A stretch of 11,685 nt of DNA. Origin: Gammaproteobacteria bacterium (lineage in GTDB: Bacteria > Pseudomonadota > Gammaproteobacteria > SZUA-229). Of this stretch, positions 7,821 to 11,685 are shown one piece after another. Both the position numbers and the translations under genes were made by a program. The stretch lies in assembly GCA_029879605.1 (NCBI GenBank), contig JAOUQA010000030.1, forward strand, positions 1 through 11,685. The letters run 5' to 3'. Position 1 is the stretch's first letter. Each line of letters opens with the position of its first letter. The notes under the pieces are model-generated. The model saw only the letters and a program-made list of their open reading frames with translations, had not been told where the DNA came from and searched no databases.

Positions 7821-8132
7821 ATGATTACTCTAACACCAGAAGCTGCCAAGCAAATACGTTTTTCTGCTAAAGAAAGCAATCTTGAAGGCCTACCCATTCG
7901 CCTGGCTGTGACAAAAAACAATGACGGCAGTTTTCATTACGGTATGGGATTTGATGATGTCAAAGAAGATGACACAACATATACATCCGAAGGTGTTGAT
8001 ATTGTAGTATCTGAAGTTTCAAAAGATTTACTGATAAATACCACAGTGGATTATGTCGAACTTGAACCCGGTAATCCTCAATTTATATTCATGAATCCAA
8101 ACGACCCGGATTACAGCCCGCCAGCCGAATAA
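7821..8132 (+). CDS. dsrR: DsrR, A-type scaffold-like protein without cysteines
   Basis: 103 residues with the IscA/HesB fold pattern (ITLTPEAAKQI at the start, GVDIVVSE in the middle, a PGNPQFIFMNPN stretch near the end). It contains no cysteine at all: the three cluster ligands of IscA are replaced (RLAVTKNNDG in place of the first; NPNDPDYSPP in place of the C-x-C tail). This loss is the known hallmark of DsrR in A. vinosum, where the protein does not bind Fe-S clusters and affects dsr expression, perhaps after transcription. It is a cytoplasmic protein. GGAG at 7810-7813 lies 7 bases before the ATG. The histidine kinase gene begins 8 bases after its stop, so the two are almost certainly co-transcribed. 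Confidence 0.92.
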   Translation: MITLTPEAAKQIRFSAKESNLEGLPIRLAVTKNNDGSFHYGMGFDDVKEDDTTYTSEGVDIVVSEVSKDLLINTTVDYVELEPGNPQFIFMNPNDPDYSPPAE

Positions 8133-8140
8133 ATAATCAG

Positions 8141-9556
8141 ATGTATTCTCTCATTTTCAGGCCGGAAAAAAATAATAATGATCACTCTAACCGGGTGACC
8201 AACTGTATCTATGTGCTTTTTATTCTATTAACTGGCCTGGGCATTAGTAGCTACTGGTTATTACATACTGAAACCAGTAAAACCCTGGCAATTACCGTAC
8301 ACAGCCTGTTACTAATTAGTATATTTATTTTTATAATCTTAATTGCTTTTAAAAATAAACGCCGGCAGACATCACAGAATATCCAGATTGATAAAGCCCA
8401 GAATATTTTATATGACATAACGACAACTATTAACTCGGCCTATGACCTGAAAGAACTGCTGGAACGATTTTGCACGGAATTAAGTCAGTCTCTAACTGCT
8501 CGTAATGTTTCTATCTGGTTAATCACGGAACACGACTGGCTCGAATATATCGCCAGCACTGGCATTGACCCTGAGGTAACAAACCAGCCTAAAAGAATAA
8601 AATTAACTAACGAATTAATTAATTCACTCAGCGCTAACAGAATCATTCATGTCAATGAACATGTCACACGACTGGCAGAAATACTACAATGTGATGTTAC
8701 TGAAGAAACGAAATCGTACTATATACCATTACACTCTGAACATAATATTCTGGGCGTAGTGCGCATAAAAATTGATAACATACCCTTTGATAGCGCTCAT
8801 CATTTTCGAGAACTACTAATCCGCCTTGGCAACCAGTTAAGTATCGCTATTGAAAAAGCCCGTGTTGACCAGGAAACCCGTCGCATGATTATCATGGAAG
8901 AAAGAAGCCTGATAGCCAATGAACTACATGACTCACTGGCACAGACACTGGCCAGCCTGAGATTCCAGGTACGTGTTCTGGATGAAACACTACAGCCCAC
9001 ATCTGAATTCCAGTCTATTCGTGGTATTGAGCAGGTGGAAAACAGCCTGGATGAAGCCTATACAGACTTGCGAGAACTGATCGCACATTGTCGTACACCT
9101 ATTAAAAACCAGGGACTGATTCCTGCTGTTGAAAAACTCATTTCACGTTTTAGAAAAGAATCCGGCATCCATGTGTTATTACAAACCGACTGGCAAAATT
9201 CAGACTTGCCTCCCAATATGGAAATGCATATTTTTCGTATTGTACAGGAAGCCATGAACAACATTCGAAAACACAGTGGTGCCAATAATGTGCGTATAAT
9301 GTTTCGTTGTGATGAACAGGGGAATCACAATGTACTGGTTGAAAATGACGGACTGGGTTTTGAAACTCCCAATTCAAGTGATCACCCTGGCAAACATCTA
9401 GGTTTAACTATTATGCGTGAACGCGCCATACACCTGGGCGGTGAATTGCGTATAGAAAGCGAACCAGATGAAGGTACACGAATCGAGCTTCTATTTACTT
9501 ATAACAATGAATCTGAGCACGATCCATTACAACGACTTTCGGGAATTAGCAAATGA
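8141..9556 (+). CDS. NarX-type sensor histidine kinase with GAF domain
   Basis: 471 residues. Two membrane helices (about 22-41 and 48-70) are joined by only a few residues, so there is no periplasmic sensing domain of the nitrate-binding kind found in NarX/NarQ. A GAF-like domain spans about 88-240, with only two cysteines (C111, C184). The HisKA_3 dimerisation domain carries the phosphoacceptor H263 in ANELHDSLAQ. The HATPase domain follows: N-box region IVQEAMNNIRKHSG (367-380), DGLGF (403-407), and GKHLGLTIMRER (418-429). The kinase is therefore NarX-family by its catalytic half but likely senses a cytoplasmic or membrane signal. It begins 8 bases after dsrR with a weak Shine-Dalgarno and overlaps the regulator gene by 4 bases. 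The coding region looks more AT-rich than the dsr genes. The signal is unknown. Confidence 0.9.
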   Translation: MYSLIFRPEKNNNDHSNRVTNCIYVLFILLTGLGISSYWLLHTETSKTLAITVHSLLLISIFIFIILIAFKNKRRQTSQNIQIDKAQNILYDITTTINSAYDLKELLERFCTELSQSLTARNVSIWLITEHDWLEYIASTGIDPEVTNQPKRIKLTNELINSLSANRIIHVNEHVTRLAEILQCDVTEETKSYYIPLHSEHNILGVVRIKIDNIPFDSAHHFRELLIRLGNQLSIAIEKARVDQETRRMIIMEERSLIANELHDSLAQTLASLRFQVRVLDETLQPTSEFQSIRGIEQVENSLDEAYTDLRELIAHCRTPIKNQGLIPAVEKLISRFRKESGIHVLLQTDWQNSDLPPNMEMHIFRIVQEAMNNIRKHSGANNVRIMFRCDEQGNHNVLVENDGLGFETPNSSDHPGKHLGLTIMRERAIHLGGELRIESEPDEGTRIELLFTYNNESEHDPLQRLSGISK

Positions 9557-10221
9557 GTATGCGTGTCATAATGATCGATGATCATGCCCTGTTCCGTGTT
9601 GGACTTCAGGGATTACTGGAACAAAGAGGCATAGAAGTCATTGCAGCAGTTGCCGAAGGCTCTGAAGGAATCAAGCTGGCACAGGAATTAAAACCCGATA
9701 TAGTATTACTTGATTTACGCATGCCAGATATGAGCGGCCTTGAAGTTTTACAGAAAATAAAAGAAAAAGAAATTAAAATACCGGTAGTCATGTTAACTAC
9801 AAGCAATGAAGAACATGACCTGGTTGAAGCATTACGTAATGGCGCCCAGGGTTACTTACTAAAAGACATGGAACCGGATGAACTGGTTAGTGCATTACGT
9901 GACATTGAAAAAGGAAAAAATGTTGTTGCCCAGGGTTTAACTGATGTACTGGCAAGAATGGTTCAGGGTGATCCAATTAAACAAGCTAATAAAGATAATC
10001 CATTTTCAGAACTCACACCCCGTGAACTGGAAATTCTCTGTCTACTTGCTGATGGCCAGAGCAACAAGGTAATCGCCCGTAATCTTGGTATTTCTGATGG
10101 CACTGTCAAGCTTCATGTGAAAGCAATATTACGAAAGCTTGAAGTCCATTCCCGGGTAGAAGCAGCTGTTATTGCTGTTGAACAGGGCCTCCGCCAGAGT
10201 AGTCATGCACCTGACCGGTAA
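9553..10221 (+). CDS. NarL/FixJ-family response regulator
   Basis: 222 residues. The receiver domain (about 4-120) has the acidic pair D9-D10, phosphoacceptor D54 in LLDLRMPDMSG, the switch threonine region T82-T83 and K104 (LLKD). A linker leads to a LuxR-type HTH at about 152-212 (LTPRELEILCLLADGQSNK, then GTVKLHVKAILRKL). The end of the HTH, HSRVEAAVIAV, is very close to that of E. coli NarL. The ATG overlaps the kinase stop (ATGA at 9553-9556), so the two form a cognate pair; a second Met at residue 3 (9559) is an alternative start. Targets are unknown; proximity suggests dsr or other sulfur genes, but no binding site could be established. Confidence 0.93.
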   Translation: MSMRVIMIDDHALFRVGLQGLLEQRGIEVIAAVAEGSEGIKLAQELKPDIVLLDLRMPDMSGLEVLQKIKEKEIKIPVVMLTTSNEEHDLVEALRNGAQGYLLKDMEPDELVSALRDIEKGKNVVAQGLTDVLARMVQGDPIKQANKDNPFSELTPRELEILCLLADGQSNKVIARNLGISDGTVKLHVKAILRKLEVHSRVEAAVIAVEQGLRQSSHAPDR

Positions 10222-10227
10222 GTATTA

Positions 10228-10692
10228 ATGAAAACATTTAAAAGTCTGATAGAAGATGTTCTCCCACAGATTAAGGAAATGTTTCCATGGGATCTTGACG
10301 AACGTATGCAGGAAACCACCGAGCTATTACTCATCGATATTACCGAACCTGATGAATTCAATACTGTGCATATTCAAAATTCTATCAATGTACCTCGAGG
10401 TGTACTGGAAGCATCCTGTGAATGGAACTACGAAGATACTGTACCTGAACTTGCAGCAGGTCGTGGTCGTGAAATTGTCATCATATGCCGATCAGGTAAC
10501 CGTAGTGCCCTGGCTGCATTTACAATGCAACTGATGGGTTTTACAAATGTGACTTCACTTAAAACCGGATTGAGAGGCTGGTTTGATTACGAACTGCCTT
10601 TATACGATGGCCATGGTAATGAGGTTGACGAGGATATAGCTGATGCGTATTTCAGCAAGGGACCTTCAGCCGAACAAATGGAACCCGGCTAA
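10228..10692 (+). CDS. Single-domain rhodanese-like sulfurtransferase
   Basis: 154 residues with one rhodanese domain. LLLIDITEPDEF (33-44) and HIQNSINVPRGVLE (48-61) are the family's first two motifs. The active-site loop is CRSGNRS with Cys87 as the persulfide-bearing residue, and GFTNVTSLKTGLRGW (104-118) closes the fold. An N-terminal helix-rich extension of about 30 residues and an acidic C-terminal tail flank the domain. There is no signal peptide, so it is cytoplasmic. The gene starts 6 bases after the response regulator and is the last of the dsrN-dsrR-kinase-regulator series. Transfer of sulfane sulfur to or from the DsrE/TusA/DsrC system is plausible by analogy with other sulfur oxidisers, but the substrate is not known. 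Confidence 0.9.
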   Translation: MKTFKSLIEDVLPQIKEMFPWDLDERMQETTELLLIDITEPDEFNTVHIQNSINVPRGVLEASCEWNYEDTVPELAAGRGREIVIICRSGNRSALAAFTMQLMGFTNVTSLKTGLRGWFDYELPLYDGHGNEVDEDIADAYFSKGPSAEQMEPG

Positions 10693-10697
10693 ATAAT

Positions 10698-10890
10698 AAC
10701 AGGACGTTCAAGACTGGTAAAAACGTTTGGTGAAACCAACCTGAACGAAAACAGGCCTTTCATGACTAGCTACAAAACTTAAGGAAACTAACCTGAACGA
10801 AAACAGGCCTTTCATGACTAGCTATAAAACTTAAGGAAACTAACCTGAACGAAAATCAGCCTTTAACAGGACTGACCGTAAAATTTTTAC
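10698..10890. repeat. 52-bp tandem repeat, two near-identical and two degenerate copies
   Basis: Units in register start at 10698, 10750, 10802 and 10854, each 52 bases apart. Units 10750-10801 and 10802-10853 are near-identical. Measured instead from the conserved GAAAC block (10731-10782 against 10783-10834), only three positions differ. The first and last units are recognisable but diverged; for example AACAGG at the start of unit one, and CCTTT at the same offset in unit four. The block fills the gap between the rhodanese and the convergent S24-like gene. Each central unit contains small palindromes (AGGCCT, TAGCTA, CTTAAG), but I see no strong hairpin or T-run. It is not CRISPR: there are no unique spacers between constant repeats. 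Confidence 0.85.
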
Positions 10891-10900
10891 ATTCAAACCA

Positions 10901-11212
10901 CTAGTAAAACTTACGATCCTTACGACGCTTACCCGCCTGCTGGATAACCACACCTTTGACCGCTGATGGCCCGGCAAACTCTTCTGTTTCATAAAGATCA
11001 TTCAACGGTACAAGGTAGTGCTTTTCTTCATGGAAACGGTACTGACGAAAGGTATATTCATCATTATGATATGCGACAACATAACAGCCATCACGTAACA
11101 CGCCTTCAGGATCAACCACAATGACAACGCCATCCATAAACTCCGGCTGCATACTGTCACCCAGCACCTGGAGGGCAAATGGTTCGGCTTTACTACAGGA
11201 TGATGCTTCCAT
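10901..11212 (-). CDS. LexA/S24-fold small protein lacking the catalytic lysine
   Basis: 103 residues from the ATG at 11210-11212, chosen because AGAGG (11220-11224) lies 7 bases upstream. A longer start at 11242 would begin inside a TATAAT box. The protein is only the C-terminal protease-like domain of LexA/UmuD/phage repressors, with no HTH. EPFALQVLGDSMQPEF carries the expected Ser (S20), and DGVVIVVDP and GCYVVAYHNDEYTFRQYRF follow. At the position of the catalytic Lys, 36 residues after the Ser, there is Arg (R56). Self-cleavage is therefore doubtful. A basic tail (AGKRRKDRKF) ends the protein. It is transcribed divergently from slyD and converges on the tandem repeat. Function is unknown; the fold assignment is solid. 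Confidence 0.82.
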   Translation of the reverse strand: MEASSCSKAEPFALQVLGDSMQPEFMDGVVIVVDPEGVLRDGCYVVAYHNDEYTFRQYRFHEEKHYLVPLNDLYETEEFAGPSAVKGVVIQQAGKRRKDRKFY

Positions 11213-11235
11213 CGGATTACCTCTATACAGACAGG

Positions 11236-11270
11236 TGATCATTATACCTGATCAGCTACACAGCTTTAAA
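11236..11270 (-). promoter_or_regulatory. Candidate promoter and operator of the S24-like gene
   Basis: On the minus strand a perfect TATAAT lies at 11246-11241, with TTTAAA (11270-11265) 18 bases upstream as a weak -35. The -10 is framed by an inverted repeat, CAGGT (11232-11236) and ACCTG (11246-11250), and by two TGATCA palindromes (11236-11241, 11249-11254). A regulator binding there would block transcription. The sites are seen directly; the function is inferred. Confidence 0.4.
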
Positions 11271-11313
11271 GTCGTGATTTAATTCGACATGGGCATCCTG
11301 GCTAAAATTACTG

Positions 11314-11319
11314 TATAAT
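11314..11319 (+). promoter_or_regulatory. Candidate -10 box for slyD
   Basis: A perfect TATAAT, 42 bases before the slyD ATG. No convincing -35 hexamer is found 16-18 bases upstream, so the assignment rests on the -10 alone. A further TGATCA palindrome lies just after it at 11322-11327. Confidence 0.35.
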
Positions 11320-11361
11320 AATGATCAATTTTTTTTATATTGATAAACAAGTACTTAGACC

Positions 11362-11685
11362 ATGTCAGATCAACGCATCCAACGTAATAAATATGTCCAG
11401 TTCACTTACAGCATCTCAGATGAAGATGGCAATGTTGTAGAACAGGTGGATTTACCTGTCCATTATGTCCACGGTGCTGGCAATATGGGCCTGATAGAAC
11501 GGGTAGAAAGAGCCCTGGAAGGATGTAAAGCTGGTGATACCATTGAAGTTGAAGTACCGCCCGCCGAGGGCTTTGGTGAACATGACCCGGAAATGACTTT
11601 TACAGACGATATTGAAAATGTCCCACCCCAGTTCCGCCAATTAGGCATACAGGTTGAAATGGCTAATGATGCGGGAGAAACCAAA
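11362..11685 (+). CDS. slyD: SlyD-type FKBP peptidyl-prolyl cis-trans isomerase (3' partial)
   Basis: The frame from ATG 11362 stays open to the window edge: 108 codons, no stop. The N-terminal FKBP half-domain is clear, with FTYSISDEDGNVVEQ (14-28), YVHGAGNMGLIERVERALEG (35-54) and AGDTIEVEVPPAEGFGEHDP (57-76). After that the sequence enters the insert-in-flap chaperone region typical of SlyD-like proteins. These cytoplasmic enzymes isomerise prolyl bonds and act as folding helpers. The His-rich metal-binding tail of E. coli SlyD, if present, would lie outside the window, so SlyD versus the related SlpA/FkpB cannot be fully settled; the insert favours SlyD. Only a weak ribosome-binding site is seen. 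It is transcribed divergently from the S24-like gene. Confidence 0.85.
   Translation, partial: MSDQRIQRNKYVQFTYSISDEDGNVVEQVDLPVHYVHGAGNMGLIERVERALEGCKAGDTIEVEVPPAEGFGEHDPEMTFTDDIENVPPQFRQLGIQVEMANDAGETK

Noticed and set aside
10762..10782. Repeated hexapeptide frame (MTSYKT stop) in each central 52-bp unit, with a synonymous TAC/TAT change
   Set aside because: Six codons with poor ribosome-binding context; a single third-position change is not evidence for selection on a peptide.
10880..10892. GTAAAATTTTTAC as a terminator for the S24-like or rhodanese gene
   Set aside because: The palindrome is all A/T in its core with a single central base, too tight for a stable hairpin loop, and has no GC stem.
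10698..10905. CRISPR array
   Set aside because: The whole 52-base unit repeats head to tail without unique spacers, the outer copies are degenerate, and no cas gene is present.

Overview
The window comes from a sulfur-oxidising bacterium, most likely a gammaproteobacterium. It holds most of a reverse-type dissimilatory sulfite reductase (dsr) locus in the order known from Allochromatium vinosum: dsrK, dsrL, dsrJ, dsrO, dsrP, then dsrN and dsrR. An NAD(P)H-oxidoreductase-like DsrL and a cysteine-free DsrR point to sulfur oxidation rather than sulfate reduction. The composition is moderately AT-rich; I cannot assign a genus.

Bases 1-6036 carry the electron-transfer half of the pathway. dsrK is cut by the left edge of the window: its reading frame is open to the first base, and the ATG at 108 is internal. 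It is followed by the flavoprotein dsrL, a strong intercistronic hairpin, and the periplasmic/membrane genes dsrJ (triheme cytochrome c), dsrO (Tat-exported ferredoxin) and dsrP (NrfD-type membrane protein). DsrK, J, O and P are subunits of the DsrMKJOP membrane complex. DsrL works in the cytoplasm with the sulfite reductase DsrAB. A clear intrinsic terminator closes this transcription unit at about 6068-6098.

Bases 6099-6417 hold a 268-bp element bounded by perfect 29-bp inverted repeats, each made of 10-bp subrepeats. Its right arm ends 15 bases before the dsrN start codon and leaves that gene without a visible Shine-Dalgarno. Terminator and element together split dsrNR from the rest of the dsr cluster.

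Bases 6418-10692 form a second, tightly packed plus-strand group: dsrN (siroheme amidation), dsrR (A-type-like protein without cysteines), a NarX-type histidine kinase with a GAF domain but no periplasmic sensor domain, a NarL-type response regulator, and a single-domain rhodanese. No dsrS-like gene is visible where A. vinosum has one. The linkage of a two-component system and a sulfurtransferase to dsrNR is the most interesting biological suggestion here: a cytoplasmic redox or sulfur-state sensor attached to the sulfur oxidation locus.

Bases 10693-10900 hold a tandem repeat of 52-bp period with two near-identical central copies and degenerate outer copies, lying between the rhodanese and a convergent minus-strand gene. 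That gene (10901-11212) encodes a small LexA/S24-fold protein with the catalytic Ser but Arg in place of the catalytic Lys, and no DNA-binding domain. It is transcribed away from a SlyD-type peptidyl-prolyl isomerase gene that runs off the right edge. The intergenic space between them carries TATAAT boxes on both strands and a palindrome over the minus-strand one.
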